Assembly: GCA_002067895.1 (NCBI GenBank)
Contig: MVRE01000020.1
Location: 1 to 64,000 of the forward strand
Reading direction: 5' to 3'
Length of the DNA stretch: 64,000 bases
Source: Methanoregula sp. PtaU1.Bin051
GTDB taxonomy: Archaea; Halobacteriota; Methanomicrobia; Methanomicrobiales; Methanospirillaceae
In this document: one piece after another, positions 7,308 through 16,962 of the stretch
How positions within the stretch are numbered: the stretch's first letter is position 1
Layout: each line of letters begins with the position of its first letter
Position numbers and translations under genes: made by a program
Notes under the pieces: generated by a model
The model's database searches: none
Seen by the model: the letters and a program-made list of their open reading frames with translations, nothing else
What the model was told of the DNA's origin: nothing

Positions 7308-9944
7308 ATGCGCGAGCCGCCGGTCAAGAAAATCCTGTACTGGTGCGAACAGTGCAACATCCCGCTTCTTGGAAAGAACTGTGCATGCGGTGCGGTGGGA
7401 CGGAATATCCCCCTTCTCCAGCCGTACGATGTACGCCCGGCGCTCGCTGCCGATATGGGCATGATCAGAAACCTTGTAACGGAAAGATTCGGGAACATAC
7501 CAGTCCCGAAGATCCTCCTTCTCAATAAGACCGGGGGGCTGGATCGTGCCGATCTGGTCATCGCAAACGGGTACCGGTTTGGCTGGCTTACGTTTGACCC
7601 GGTCGACAGGAAACACCGGTTTGACCTTGCACCGGAATCACTGCCTTTTATCATCGGGCATGCTGAAAGGGGGATTATCGATCTGGAGGCAACGGTCGGC
7701 CCTGATGCGACCAGAGGCAGGATCGGAGGTAAAAAATTCGCGATCGGTTCCCCCCAGCAGGATGGCATTGTCATCGTTCGGCTGCGGAATAAGTACGGGA
7801 CCGGCTCGGTTTCAGCCGGTTTCATCCGGGTAAAGGAGATCGGTATCGTTGAACAAAAAACCGTACCTGACCCCGGATGGGACATCGCAGTCAGGCAGAA
7901 CAGGTTCCATCTGAAAAACCTCGAACGCAATGCAATCCGTTCCATCCGCCACCATATGGAGGATCGTCCCACGGTCAATGTCTCCTTTTCCGGAGGCAAA
8001 GACAGCACGGCCGTCCTGAACCTGGCAAGAAAAGCCGGCGTGAATGATGCATTCTTTATCGACACCGGTCTCGAATTTCCCGAGACCGTTGAATTTGTCA
8101 AAGCACAGGGCATCGAGATTGTCCTCCCAGTAGCAGACTTCTGGCAGGCTGTCGTGAAGGCAGGACCTCCAGGCAAAGATCACCGCTGGTGCTGCAAGCT
8201 CTTAAAGCTCCGGCCGCTCAAGTTGTACCTCGCCCGTATCGGCCCCTGTGTCACGATACAGGGCAACCGCTGGTATGAGTCGTGGAACCGCGCCGGTCTT
8301 GATGAGACCTCTCAAAACCCGGACAACCCTCTCCAGCTCAATGTCTCTCCGATCCGGAACTGGCGCGCTCTCGAAGTCTTTCTGTATCTCTGGTGGCAGA
8401 AAATCCCGATCAACCCCTTATATGATATGGGTATCGAACGGATTGGATGCTATCTCTGCCCAGCTATGCTGGAGAGCGAGTATGAACAGTTAAGAAAACT
8501 TCATCCGGCCTATACAGAACGCTGGGATTCTTTCCTTGAGTCATGGGCTGAATCCCGCGGCATTCCGGATGTCTACTGCCGCTGGGGGCTCTGGCGCTGG
8601 AAGGCCCTCCCGAAAAAGATGCGGGAACTGTGCAGCACGAAAGGAATTGAACTTAATGAGGATTTTTCCGTGAAAGCAACAGTTGGTACACGAAGAGCAG
8701 GAAATTGTGTGAGAAAGGATGATGCAAGTATGAAAACGGCAGCAGACAGACATCAGGAGACATATGCGGTTGAGACGATACGAAAGGACTTCCCTATCGT
8801 ATCGGATCTCGTCTATATGGATAACGCAGCAACCAGCTTTTCCCCGGAGCCGGTCGTACAGGCGGTTGTCGAGTTCGAGCACCATTACCGGGCGAATGTA
8901 GGGCGGGGTGTTCACCGGCTTACCCGGATCGCATCCCAGCGGTACTGGCATGCCCACGAAAAGTTGGCGCAATTTGTCAACGGGTCCGGCGGGATTACGG
9001 TTTTTACGAAGAATACAACCGAGTCTATCAATATGGTTGCCGGGGGTATCGCATGGAAACCCGGGGACAGGATCGTAACAACGATCCTCGAGCACCATTC
9101 CAACCTCCTGCCATGGTTGAGCCTGGTAAAAAAGGGCGTTGAAGTGGATATAATCGGCATCCATGAGGATTATACACCGGATCTTACAGCTCTTGAAAAG
9201 GCGCTTGGGAAGGGTACACGGCTTGTTGCAATAACCCACGCATCAAATGTTGTAGGGGTTGTCACACCGGTTAAAGAGATTGCGAAGATCTGCCATGAGC
9301 ATGGTGCCAAGATCCTGATCGATGCAGCCCAGACTGTCCCCCATTTGCCCGTAGATCTCGGTGCGATCGGGTGTGACTTTGCAGCATTCTCCGGACACAA
9401 GATGTGCGGCCCTACGGGGACCGGCGTCCTCTGGATGAAAGAACCAATACTAGAACCATCCATTGTTGGCGGGGGGATGGTCGAGACAGTCTCAAAAACC
9501 GGTTTTGTTCCGGCAGAAGGTTATCAGAAATATGAGGCCGGGACTCCCAATATTGCCGGCGGGATCGGCCTTGGAGTTGCTGCAGATTACTTAAACACTA
9601 TTGGCATGAAAAAGATCCATGCCCACGAACAACGGCTTACTGCAAAACTGATCGACACGCTGAAATCAATTGATCGAGTGCATGTTTATGCCCCTGAATC
9701 TGCGGATAAACGGATCGGTGTCGTCTCTTTCACCATTGACGGGATTCATCCGCATGAGGTTGCACAATACCTTGATGAAAACGCGGACATCATGGTGCGC
9801 TCAGGCCATCACTGCTGCCAGCCCCTGATGGAATACCTTGGACTCCCCGATGGCACGGTAAGGGCGAGCCTTGCCCTCTATTCAACAGAGGATGAAGTCG
9901 ACCTGATGGTTGCGGCTGTCGAAGATATCGTGAAGGCTAGATAG
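7308..9944 (+). CDS. Fusion: zinc ribbon / PP-loop (PAPS reductase family) / SufS-type cysteine desulfurase
   Basis: A single uninterrupted frame of about 878 residues joins two enzymes. The N-terminal half has a zinc ribbon (CEQC and CAC, residues 13-27), a middle domain aligning with the PUA-bearing paralogue at 28433-29854, and an ATP-pyrophosphatase PP-loop SGGKDST (228-234) with RWCCK (294-298) and CYLC (381-384) cysteines. After a linker at about 445-490 comes a complete class V aminotransferase: the PLP lysine in SGHK (698) and the catalytic cysteine in SGHHCC (836), as in SufS. Frames open from 7200 and 7278, but the paralogue aligns from M7308 and no ribosome-binding site favours the earlier codons. 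Biochemically, desulfurase plus PP-loop suggests sulfur transfer to a nucleotide or RNA; this is inference. Confidence 0.88.
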   Translation: MREPPVKKILYWCEQCNIPLLGKNCACGAVGRNIPLLQPYDVRPALAADMGMIRNLVTERFGNIPVPKILLLNKTGGLDRADLVIANGYRFGWLTFDPVDRKHRFDLAPESLPFIIGHAERGIIDLEATVGPDATRGRIGGKKFAIGSPQQDGIVIVRLRNKYGTGSVSAGFIRVKEIGIVEQKTVPDPGWDIAVRQNRFHLKNLERNAIRSIRHHMEDRPTVNVSFSGGKDSTAVLNLARKAGVNDAFFIDTGLEFPETVEFVKAQGIEIVLPVADFWQAVVKAGPPGKDHRWCCKLLKLRPLKLYLARIGPCVTIQGNRWYESWNRAGLDETSQNPDNPLQLNVSPIRNWRALEVFLYLWWQKIPINPLYDMGIERIGCYLCPAMLESEYEQLRKLHPAYTERWDSFLESWAESRGIPDVYCRWGLWRWKALPKKMRELCSTKGIELNEDFSVKATVGTRRAGNCVRKDDASMKTAADRHQETYAVETIRKDFPIVSDLVYMDNAATSFSPEPVVQAVVEFEHHYRANVGRGVHRLTRIASQRYWHAHEKLAQFVNGSGGITVFTKNTTESINMVAGGIAWKPGDRIVTTILEHHSNLLPWLSLVKKGVEVDIIGIHEDYTPDLTALEKALGKGTRLVAITHASNVVGVVTPVKEIAKICHEHGAKILIDAAQTVPHLPVDLGAIGCDFAAFSGHKMCGPTGTGVLWMKEPILEPSIVGGGMVETVSKTGFVPAEGYQKYEAGTPNIAGGIGLGVAADYLNTIGMKKIHAHEQRLTAKLIDTLKSIDRVHVYAPESADKRIGVVSFTIDGIHPHEVAQYLDENADIMVRSGHHCCQPLMEYLGLPDGTVRASLALYSTEDEVDLMVAAVEDIVKAR

Positions 9945-9962
9945 ATTGAAGGCTAGATAGAT
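9931..9962 (+). repeat. Perfect 16-bp tandem duplication across a stop codon
   Basis: TGAAGGCTAGATAGAT occurs twice back to back (9931-9946 and 9947-9962). The first copy contains the TAG stop of the fusion gene. This appears to be a recent local duplication that lengthened the spacer before the YwbE-like gene. Confidence 0.85.
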
Positions 9963-9972
9963 ACTTTGGATT

Positions 9973-10188
9973 ATGAGAATCCATTCTGCAGATCCGCGAC
10001 AACGCTCCTCTGTAACCATCGGGACCGTCGTTGATATCATAATAAAAGAACACCAGCGCGGCGGCAAAACAAGCCGGGGCACTGTACAGGATATACTTAC
10101 AAATACGTCGTTCCATCCACACGGTGTTAAAGTCCGACTCAGGGATGGAAAAATCGGGCGGGTGAAGTCTATCATCACGGAACCGTGA
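9973..10188 (+). CDS. YwbE-family small protein
   Basis: 71 residues matching the YwbE (DUF2196) family by its pattern: a GTVVDIIIKEHQRGGKTSRG segment, then VQDILTNTSFHPHGVKVRL and a closing GKIGRV strand. Family members are short beta-rich proteins found widely in bacteria and archaea, with no established function; the KOW-like strand pattern suggests nucleic-acid or ribosome contact, but that is a guess. It follows the sulfur-transfer fusion gene by 28 nt on the same strand. Confidence 0.85.
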   Translation: MRIHSADPRQRSSVTIGTVVDIIIKEHQRGGKTSRGTVQDILTNTSFHPHGVKVRLRDGKIGRVKSIITEP

Positions 10189-10306
10189 TGAGATCCCGCT
10201 TATCTGCTATTTGCAGAAAATAAAAAAATATTGTTTTGCAATTTTTCCATCCAGCGGGGGTGTCTTAAAACCCGGATTCTTTTGGAAAATAAATTTTTCC
10301 CGTATA

Positions 10307-12415
10307 TCACACGGTGAACTTGGCCATTTCCTGAGAGACGGTTTCAACGATCTTATTGATATTTTCAACAACTTTGTTGATCTCGTTGATCGAGGCCGTT
10401 GCCTCCTCGGTGGCAGCAGCTGCGTTGCTTGCCTCCCTGGTAGTATTCTCGATCTGGTTCCTGACTTCCTGGATGCTTGCCGTGATCTCTTCTGTCGTGG
10501 CAGCCTGCTCTTCAGCTGCCGCAGCGACCTCGGAGGCCGCGTTTGCAACTTTTTCCGAAGCTTCCGTGATCCTCTGGAAAGCGGTTAGTGTCTCGGCAGA
10601 CATCTGGGATCCCTTGCTTACAAGCTCCTTGGAATTCCCGGTCGCTGATGCTGCGTTCCTTGTTGCCGTGTTCAGCTCGTTGATCATCTCTTCTATCTTC
10701 TCGGCACTTACACGCGATTCCTCGGCAAGCGACTTGACCTCGGAAGCCACGACCGCAAAGCCCCGGCCGGCATCACCTGCACGCGCTGCTTCGATCGCAG
10801 CATTGAGAGCGAGGAGGTTTGTCTGATTAGCCAGATCCCGGATCAATTCGACAATCTTCGTGATATCTCCCATCTGTTTTTCGATCTCTTTGACAATCTC
10901 AAAGACAGTCTCTGCAGAGGCAGCGATATCCCCCATATCCCGTTCGAGATTATGGGCGAGCTCTGCACCGCCTTTTGCCGCATCGTTTGTCACCCTTGCC
11001 TGCTGGGACACGTGCTCCATACTTGTAGTAATTTCTCCCACAGCGGAGTTCATGTCCTCCATTGCCTTGAGTACCTGTTCAATGCTCTGGTTGCTCTTTT
11101 CAGCGTTCTCGTTGACTTTCTGTGCATTAGCTGCTATCTGGTTGGCACCGGTGGATACTTCGTTCAGGCTTGCAGCTGCCTCCTCTGCAGTTGCTGAGAG
11201 ATCCGATGTCTGTTTGCTTACAGAGCCAAGAGATGCGGATACCTGCGTTCCGATGTTGTCAAGGGATTGCCGGAATTTCTTGAAGTCCCCGTGGACTTCG
11301 ATCTTCGGGTCGAACCGGGCCGTGAAGTTGCCACCGGCATACTCTGCCGATACACGCATGCCTTCCTGCAACGGTCTGACAACATGATCCATGGTCTTGT
11401 TCATGCCGGCAATGATCTCCCAGTATCCTCCCTTGAACTGCTCTGCATCGCCACGGACGGACAACTTCCCTTCAACAGCAGCGCGGGAGAGCTTGTTGGA
11501 CTCTGCATTGACGGCACGCAGGGTTTCGATCACCTTTTTTATCGGTGGGATCATCTCGTCCTTGTCATCGCGGGGTTTGAGGTTTCGGGACAGGTCGCCA
11601 TCCGCGACCATGTTCATGGTGCCGAGGATATACTTCTGGAATTCCGATGCAAAGAGATCCAGGGCGTCTGCCATCTCGCCGATCTCATCCTTGCGATCCA
11701 TGTTGAGCCTGCTGGAGACCCGTCCCTGGTGGAAGTCCTTGATCCCCTGTTTGACCTTTCCAATCGGCTCTACAATATTCCGTGTAAGGTACAGGGCCAG
11801 CAGCAGTGCTGCCGCAATACCGATGATTGTGAAAATCACAAGGAAAAGCGCAGCGGTGTTTATTGTATCCACCGAAGTTTTCTGGATTTTTTCCAGATTT
11901 TTGTCATTCAGATCAATGATCTTCTGGAAGGAATCCGTGGTCTGGGTTCGTGCCACGACCAGCGGCGAACCGGCAGCGAGCGCCTGTTGGACTGCGGACT
12001 TCTTATTAGACCGGGAGTCCGCAATGAGCGACTTCAGTTCGGCCACGTAGGTGGGATATACCGCGTTGAAATGTGCAATCTCGGCAAGGATCTCCGGATC
12101 CGTTACACTTTTCTGATATTCGCTCATCGTTGCGCGGATTCGTGCATCAGTCTCTGTTACTGTCTGGTCGGTAACTCCGTTTGAAAGACCCGCCGCGTCA
12201 ATATAGAACTGCATCCGCAGCTTCTGGAAATCCTCTTTCAGCGTCCCGATTTTTTCTAAACCAACGACCTGATTACCGACTACAGAATCTACACTGCCGG
12301 CGGTATTGACCAGATTCACGTAACTGTATAAAGCAACGAGAATCAGTATCGCGACTACTACCAGGAATCCACCCAATAGTTTCTTTCCTATCTTGATGTT
12401 ATCGATGGACTTCAT
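10307..12415 (-). CDS. Methyl-accepting chemotaxis protein
   Basis: 702 residues. A first membrane helix lies at about 13-33, then a roughly 155-residue extracellular four-helix-type sensor domain, a second helix at about 188-210 and a HAMP segment ([18 protein letters not shown] onward). A long coiled-coil follows, with the invariant signalling tip ([20 protein letters not shown]). Glu/Gln pairs flanking the tip are candidate methylation sites. It senses an external ligand and signals to CheA/CheW. No che or archaellum gene lies in this window, so its partner is elsewhere. Start M12415 sits immediately before the first helix. Confidence 0.95.
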   Translation of the reverse strand: MKSIDNIKIGKKLLGGFLVVVAILILVALYSYVNLVNTAGSVDSVVGNQVVGLEKIGTLKEDFQKLRMQFYIDAAGLSNGVTDQTVTETDARIRATMSEYQKSVTDPEILAEIAHFNAVYPTYVAELKSLIADSRSNKKSAVQQALAAGSPLVVARTQTTDSFQKIIDLNDKNLEKIQKTSVDTINTAALFLVIFTIIGIAAALLLALYLTRNIVEPIGKVKQGIKDFHQGRVSSRLNMDRKDEIGEMADALDLFASEFQKYILGTMNMVADGDLSRNLKPRDDKDEMIPPIKKVIETLRAVNAESNKLSRAAVEGKLSVRGDAEQFKGGYWEIIAGMNKTMDHVVRPLQEGMRVSAEYAGGNFTARFDPKIEVHGDFKKFRQSLDNIGTQVSASLGSVSKQTSDLSATAEEAAASLNEVSTGANQIAANAQKVNENAEKSNQSIEQVLKAMEDMNSAVGEITTSMEHVSQQARVTNDAAKGGAELAHNLERDMGDIAASAETVFEIVKEIEKQMGDITKIVELIRDLANQTNLLALNAAIEAARAGDAGRGFAVVASEVKSLAEESRVSAEKIEEMINELNTATRNAASATGNSKELVSKGSQMSAETLTAFQRITEASEKVANAASEVAAAAEEQAATTEEITASIQEVRNQIENTTREASNAAAATEEATASINEINKVVENINKIVETVSQEMAKFTV

Positions 12416-12555
12416 CTCTCAGACACCCGGGGATTGGAAATACGGTTTGAACCCATACCTGTTCCCCCATTTCATTGAATACCGTCGTGTTTGGAATATG
12501 CCAGTCAAATTTGCACTATTATGTGCTGGCAAACAACAAGATAGCAAAGTGATAG

Positions 12556-12564
12556 TATAAAAAT
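12556..12564 (+). promoter_or_regulatory. TATA box of the HTH-PAS regulator
   Basis: TATAAAAAT is a strong archaeal TATA match, predicting transcription from about 12582 in the rightward direction. A second, weaker AT run (12606-12616) lies nearer the start codon. The divergent chemoreceptor gene begins at 12415. Confidence 0.45.
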
Positions 12565-12627
12565 CTTCCTAATATGAGATGTGTGTTGCACAGCAAATGC
12601 GAATGCTTTATTATTTAGTATTCTAAA

Positions 12628-14043
12628 ATGGTGGTGAGCCCGAATCTGATGGAAAGATACCAAGACGATATTGCGAGGATCAAGGTGGCACTTGCCGATC
12701 ATCCAAAGGGGATGAGCATAACAGATATTGCAAAGAAGGTCGGGATCCACCGCAACTCTGTTGCCAAATACATGGATATCCTCCATATCCAGGGGGCTGT
12801 TGACGAGTACAAGGTCGGTACGTCCAAGCTGTACTTCCTCACGTCGCGGCTGCCGGCCCGGGCAGTCCAGAAAGTTTGTACGCGCCCCCTCCTTATTATT
12901 GATAAAAACGCGGTTATCACAGATACCAACAAATCATTTACCGACCTCGTCGGTATCCCCCGCGACAGGATCCTCGGACTGGCGTTTGACTCAGTCCCGG
13001 TGAAAATTATCGAGGCCGGCAATGGAATTCAGGTTATAAGAGCGGCACTGAGGGGTACCGAACAGCATGTCGTTGGCAGGGTCACACATTCGGCAGGGCA
13101 CCAGCATGCAGCAACCCTGCTTCTGGAACCGGTCGTTTTTGAGAACGGCAAGCCCGGTGCTGCACTAATCATCGAGGAGCACGAGTTCCACGTTCCGGGC
13201 ACTGAAACTGCCACAGCCTTCTCTGATATTCTTAACCTCCTTGATGAAGAGATGGAGTATGTGATCCGGCATACTCCGGACGGAATCATCCGTTTCGTGA
13301 ACGGAACCTATTGCAGGGCTGCAGGAAAGACCAAGGAAGAGCTGATGAACCAGCCGTTCAAACCGCTCGTTTCAGCAGAAGATGCAAACAGGATCCAGAA
13401 ATTCCGTGTATCCCTCACCCCGGAAAATCCTGTCGGCACGATAGAGTTCAGGGCCGTCATGGCCGATGGCGAGATCCGCTGGCAGCGGTGGACGGATCGC
13501 GCACTATTTGACGAAAAAGGGGTGCTGATCGGATACCAGTCCTGCGGAATGGATATCACCGAACTGATGATCCTTAAACACGACCTCCTCAAGTCACAGG
13601 AGCTTCTGGATGATGCCATCCAGAAACGTACGGTTGAACTCAGGGAGATCAACAGGCAGCTCTATGCCGAGATTTCGGATCGTGACAAGACTGCACAGCA
13701 TTACCTCCTGATGCAGTTCATCATGGAGAACGCTTTCGACATGGTTTTCTGGGTAAACAAGAACGGCCGTGTCCAGTATGCCAACAAACGGGCTTGCGAG
13801 CTGCTGAAATATCCGATGCATGAGCTCCAGAATATTCCTTTTTCCGCAATCCTCCCCAACTATGGCAGCGATCTCTGGAAAGAGCAGTTAAACCGGACTA
13901 AGAACAACCAGTCGATCCGCGGCAGCAATGTTGTGATGATCTCAAAAACGCGGGAGGAGATACCAGTCGATATCGTTGTCAGGCAGCTCATATATCACGG
14001 TGACGAGATCGTGTGTTGTTTCACCGGATTATCACCAGAGTAA
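12628..14043 (+). CDS. HTH-PAS-PAS-PAS transcriptional regulator
   Basis: 471 residues: an N-terminal winged-helix domain (about 8-75, MSITDIAKKVGIHRNSVAKY as the helix-turn-helix) followed by three PAS modules at about 85-180, 195-320 and 345-470, with a coiled-coil between the second and third. This joins a DNA-binding head to multiple ligand or redox sensors in one cytoplasmic protein, a one-component regulator. The PAS ligands cannot be read. An ATG at 12649 is an alternative start: GGTGGTGA, which resembles a ribosome-binding site, lies 12 nt before it. It is divergent from the chemoreceptor gene, a possible target. Confidence 0.85.
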   Translation: MVVSPNLMERYQDDIARIKVALADHPKGMSITDIAKKVGIHRNSVAKYMDILHIQGAVDEYKVGTSKLYFLTSRLPARAVQKVCTRPLLIIDKNAVITDTNKSFTDLVGIPRDRILGLAFDSVPVKIIEAGNGIQVIRAALRGTEQHVVGRVTHSAGHQHAATLLLEPVVFENGKPGAALIIEEHEFHVPGTETATAFSDILNLLDEEMEYVIRHTPDGIIRFVNGTYCRAAGKTKEELMNQPFKPLVSAEDANRIQKFRVSLTPENPVGTIEFRAVMADGEIRWQRWTDRALFDEKGVLIGYQSCGMDITELMILKHDLLKSQELLDDAIQKRTVELREINRQLYAEISDRDKTAQHYLLMQFIMENAFDMVFWVNKNGRVQYANKRACELLKYPMHELQNIPFSAILPNYGSDLWKEQLNRTKNNQSIRGSNVVMISKTREEIPVDIVVRQLIYHGDEIVCCFTGLSPE

Positions 14044-14116
14044 GATCCCTTACCCTCGCTGCTGGCAGGATAAAACCCTTCCCTGAACAACAGACAACAA
14101 CCAAGAGAAGAAAAGA

Positions 14117-14201
14117 TGCGAGGGAAGGGATTTGAACCCTCGAACGCCTGCGCGACAAGGCCCTCAACCTTGCGCCTTTGACCTGGCTTGGCAACCCTCG
14201 C
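14117..14201 (-). tRNA. tRNA-Leu (anticodon GAG)
   Basis: An 85-nt cloverleaf on the minus strand. The acceptor stem is GCGAGGG pairing with CCCTCGC plus an A discriminator. The anticodon stem is CAAGG/CCTTG around loop TTGAGGG, giving anticodon GAG, which reads CUC leucine codons. There is an extended variable arm (class II tRNA) and a T-loop TTCAAAT. CCA is not encoded. Confidence 0.93.
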
Positions 14202-14320
14202 ACGTGCCATAACAAAAAGGTTGTTCATCTAAAATAAGTTATCCTTCTTAAAAACAGGTTACTGTGACGAAATCCGGCGTGTGTTTAACATGTTCGGCAT
14301 TGATGCATCGCAAGCAGGAA

Positions 14321-14336
14321 TGTATATCTATATACA
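14321..14336. promoter_or_regulatory. Palindromic TATA/operator before the ACT regulator
   Basis: TGTATAT and ATATACA form a 7-bp inverted repeat with a 2-nt centre, and the element itself serves as the TATA box. The distance to the ATG at 14354 implies a leaderless or nearly leaderless transcript. A dimeric repressor bound here would block TBP, so autoregulation by the encoded protein is plausible. Confidence 0.4.
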
Positions 14337-14353
14337 TACACTACCTGTCAGCT

Positions 14354-14854
14354 ATGTGGTCAGACATCATCCACGAGTTTTCCGACTCCCCGTCGCAGAG
14401 CAGGGTCGTCCGGTTCCTTCTCGAAAACGGGTTTGGTGTCAATGAAGACGGCAGGATCAGCTGCAATGGTATCGAGATCCCTGCAACGGCAATTGCCAAG
14501 GCAATCGGATCTGACCGCCGCGTAGTCGATTCGACTGCCCGCCGGATCCTTGACCTGCCGGAACTCCGGGACATTTTCCTCAATATGCGGGCCACCCCTG
14601 ACCTCAGCCATGTGGCCGAAGCGCTCGGGTATACGGTGATCACAGTCATCCCCAAGAATGCAAATGAACGCGGTATAGTCGGAGCGGCCGTAAAAGTGCT
14701 CTCAGAGCATCTCCTCCCCATCCGCCAGATCTTCGTGACCGACCCCCAGTTCTCGGAAGAACCCAAACTCGTTATCATCATCGAGGAGCCGCTCCCTCAC
14801 GGGATAATCGAGAAAATCCGTGCACTCCCCCAGGTGAAACAGGTCATTATCTGA
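14354..14854 (+). CDS. Predicted regulator of amino-acid metabolism with ACT domain
   Basis: 166 residues. The N-terminal half is an HTH-like domain (MWSDIIHEFSDSPSQSRVVRF through RRVVDSTARRILD) and the C-terminal half an ACT ligand-binding domain (SHVAEALGYTVITVIP through ALPQVKQVII). This matches the archaeal family of ACT-containing predicted regulators (COG2150 type). Such proteins bind an amino acid in the ACT domain and are thought to control amino-acid genes; targets have not been read here. The upstream frame extends to 14264, but the promoter lies inside it, so ATG 14354 is preferred. Confidence 0.85.
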   Translation: MWSDIIHEFSDSPSQSRVVRFLLENGFGVNEDGRISCNGIEIPATAIAKAIGSDRRVVDSTARRILDLPELRDIFLNMRATPDLSHVAEALGYTVITVIPKNANERGIVGAAVKVLSEHLLPIRQIFVTDPQFSEEPKLVIIIEEPLPHGIIEKIRALPQVKQVII

Positions 14855-14874
14855 TCCTGCGGGATACAACAAAC

Positions 14875-15375
14875 CTATCGGTGACAGAGGATCTCGACAT
14901 CAAGGGCAAGCCGGTATATACGATGCCGGATTTTTTTGTTGAGGTAAATTGCAGAAGCCAGCGTGTCGTGGATCGTAACCCGCCGGCTGCCGGCAATAAG
15001 ATTGTCGGCATGGGCAACAAGCTTCTCCTCAGCGGTTGTCGGCAGGCACTCCCGTGGCAGTAGGTTGAGAAGGGAACATTCATCGGCCGTAAGCCCGGCG
15101 CCAATATGGCATTCTACGATCCTCGCTACAGATTCGGTAATGCCCAGCGCCCGGCACAGTTCGGCCCCCGCCTGTGCATGGCCTATTGAATGAGTACTCC
15201 CGCGGCCGATATCGTGGAGCATGGCTCCCGCTTCCGCAAGTGTGCGGTCAATGAACGGGCAGTCTTTGGAAAGTTCCAGCGCACAGGAAGTTACCGCACG
15301 GCAGTGCTCGATCACGCCTTTGTCGCAACCGTGTTCCCGCAGGAGGATCTCGTAGTCTTCAGGAAGATTCGGCAT
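14875..15375 (-). CDS. HD-domain phosphohydrolase (HDIG type)
   Basis: 166 residues with the HD metal-binding signature: an early H (GVIEHCRAVT), the HD pair in MLHDIGRG, further histidines in THSIGHAQAG and VECHIGAG, and a D in AHADN. This is the small archaeal HDIG-type stand-alone phosphohydrolase family (TIGR00295-like). The substrate is unknown, most likely a nucleotide or phosphoester. ATG 15375 overlaps the end of tfe by 17 nt and starts at the conserved MPNLPEDYE; the upstream extension is only an alternate frame over tfe. It is the last gene of the leftward operon. Confidence 0.87.
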   Translation of the reverse strand: MPNLPEDYEILLREHGCDKGVIEHCRAVTSCALELSKDCPFIDRTLAEAGAMLHDIGRGSTHSIGHAQAGAELCRALGITESVARIVECHIGAGLTADECSLLNLLPRECLPTTAEEKLVAHADNLIAGSRRVTIHDTLASAIYLNKKIRHRIYRLALDVEILCHR

Positions 15376-15892
15376 GGCCGATTGAATCCCTGATCGCCTG
15401 GATCCGCTGTTTGAGCGCGGCGAGGAGCGTGTCGTTGTCGAAGTGGGTGATCGGGTCTTTACATTCGGGGCATTTGAACTCGGAGTCCATAGCCTTTGCA
15501 AAGGGTAGGAGAATGCCGCATGCCTTGCAGATATAAAAGTCGTTCTCCTCTTCGTACCGTGCCCGGCGTTCCAGCTTGTCGAGAATATCTTCAAGGTCCT
15601 CGCGGATGGCATCGTAAATCCGGTCGATCCGGATCTGCCAGAGGTAGGTCAGCCAGCCGGTCTCATTGTTCTTGATCCGGTGGTATTCGGCAAGACGCTT
15701 CTCGTACAGGGTATATAGCGAATGCCGGACCGAGTTTAAATTGATCCCGGTCTCTGCCGCAAGATCCTCATCGCTGTGCTCCCCTTCCTTGGGGAACTTC
15801 CTTAAAAGGTCGATTCCCTCTTCGCCGACCAGACGGTGCAGGTAAGCGTGGATCGCCGGATCATCCAGCATATCGTCCACGGAGTCCATCAC
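15359..15892 (-). CDS. tfe: Transcription factor E, alpha subunit
   Basis: 177 residues: an N-terminal winged helix (about 1-95, including EDLAAETGINLNSVRHSLYTLYEKRL) and a C-terminal zinc ribbon with CKAC and CPEC pairs at about 125-150. This is the archaeal homologue of eukaryotic TFIIE-alpha. It binds RNA polymerase and helps open the promoter, particularly at weak TATA elements. It overlaps the ATP-grasp gene by 4 nt and lies with the tRNA methyltransferase aTrm56, so this is an information-processing operon. Confidence 0.96.
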   Translation of the reverse strand: MMDSVDDMLDDPAIHAYLHRLVGEEGIDLLRKFPKEGEHSDEDLAAETGINLNSVRHSLYTLYEKRLAEYHRIKNNETGWLTYLWQIRIDRIYDAIREDLEDILDKLERRARYEEENDFYICKACGILLPFAKAMDSEFKCPECKDPITHFDNDTLLAALKQRIQAIRDSIGHAESS

Positions 15893-16962
15893 CGTAGATA
15901 TTGTTGAACTGATGTAATATTCTTATCCAGTACACCGAGCGCTTCGCTGCGGGTTCTGCCCCACCCGTATACGCTGGTGATCGCCTGATCTTTTTCAAGT
16001 TCGGTACCCGGCCATGGTATGTCCGAGATAACGGGCGAGAGTTCCTTGAGATCTCCCGCGATGGTCATATCCCGGTCGGCAAACAGGATCTTTCTGGCTG
16101 CATACTGCCCAGAAAGTGGGAGTGTGCCGGGCAGGATACCGTTGCAGGCACCGGTATGGAGCGTAAAAAGGTTGCACCCTGTCGCCATCTCGACTGTGTC
16201 AACAGTTGCCTGGAAACGGGGATTGACCTCGATTGCATAGATTTCGTCCCCGAGGATAAAATCGATCCCGATCGTACCGGTGCACCCGCTCGCTGCCGCG
16301 ATCTTCTCAGCCAGCGTGATCATAGCACCGGCCTGCGGGCCAGAGTAGGGTGTTATCGATCCGCAGAACCCGAAACCGCTCCCTCCTTCACCCCGCAGGA
16401 TCTGTTCGTTCGAAGCGATCGCACGGGCCCGCGTGCCATCCGTTACACAGCAGACGCTTGCGGGAACACCACTGACGATCTGCTGCCGGATATAAGGGAC
16501 GGCGTCGTAGAGATTTTCCCATGCAGTCAGCTCATCCCCGTTCCGTATAATCGCATTGCGCCATCCCCCGGCGCCGCGCCGGGGCTTGATGATATACGGG
16601 TATTCGCCCTCCCCGGCAAGACGCGGGACCGAAACCGGAATATCTTCGAAGAACTGCTGGGTTGCCAGCTTGTCGAGGAACCGGAGGACGCGCCCGGGGG
16701 GAGTACCACAGAGGGATATTGCGGATTGGAGGTCTTCGGCACCGCTTGTCACGACAAGCATGTCGAACCGGTGCCTGCTGGACATCTCTTCGACAGCTGG
16801 GGCAAGGTCATCGAGTTCTTCGAATTTAATCCGGTCTTTTGTGTACCAGTTAAGATCCTGGTCGCAGAAATGATCGACAGCACAGACCTCGTATCCGGCA
16901 CGGTATGCGGACTGTGCAACATGCCGCGTGGCAAACCCGGCGATGAGGACACGTCCTTTCAT
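15889..16962 (-). CDS. ATP-grasp family ligase of unknown substrate
   Basis: 357 residues. An N-terminal Rossmann-like preATP-grasp region begins [16 protein letters not shown], the nucleotide-binding region includes [12 protein letters not shown], and the metal-binding end is [14 protein letters not shown]. These are characteristic of ATP-grasp carboxylate ligases. It most resembles archaeal ATP-grasp proteins described only as predicted carboligases. Its place between tfe and aTrm56, with 4-nt overlaps at both sides, suggests a role tied to RNA or transcription (a tRNA or protein modification), but that is inference from context. Confidence 0.82.
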   Translation of the reverse strand: MKGRVLIAGFATRHVAQSAYRAGYEVCAVDHFCDQDLNWYTKDRIKFEELDDLAPAVEEMSSRHRFDMLVVTSGAEDLQSAISLCGTPPGRVLRFLDKLATQQFFEDIPVSVPRLAGEGEYPYIIKPRRGAGGWRNAIIRNGDELTAWENLYDAVPYIRQQIVSGVPASVCCVTDGTRARAIASNEQILRGEGGSGFGFCGSITPYSGPQAGAMITLAEKIAAASGCTGTIGIDFILGDEIYAIEVNPRFQATVDTVEMATGCNLFTLHTGACNGILPGTLPLSGQYAARKILFADRDMTIAGDLKELSPVISDIPWPGTELEKDQAITSVYGWGRTRSEALGVLDKNITSVQQYLR

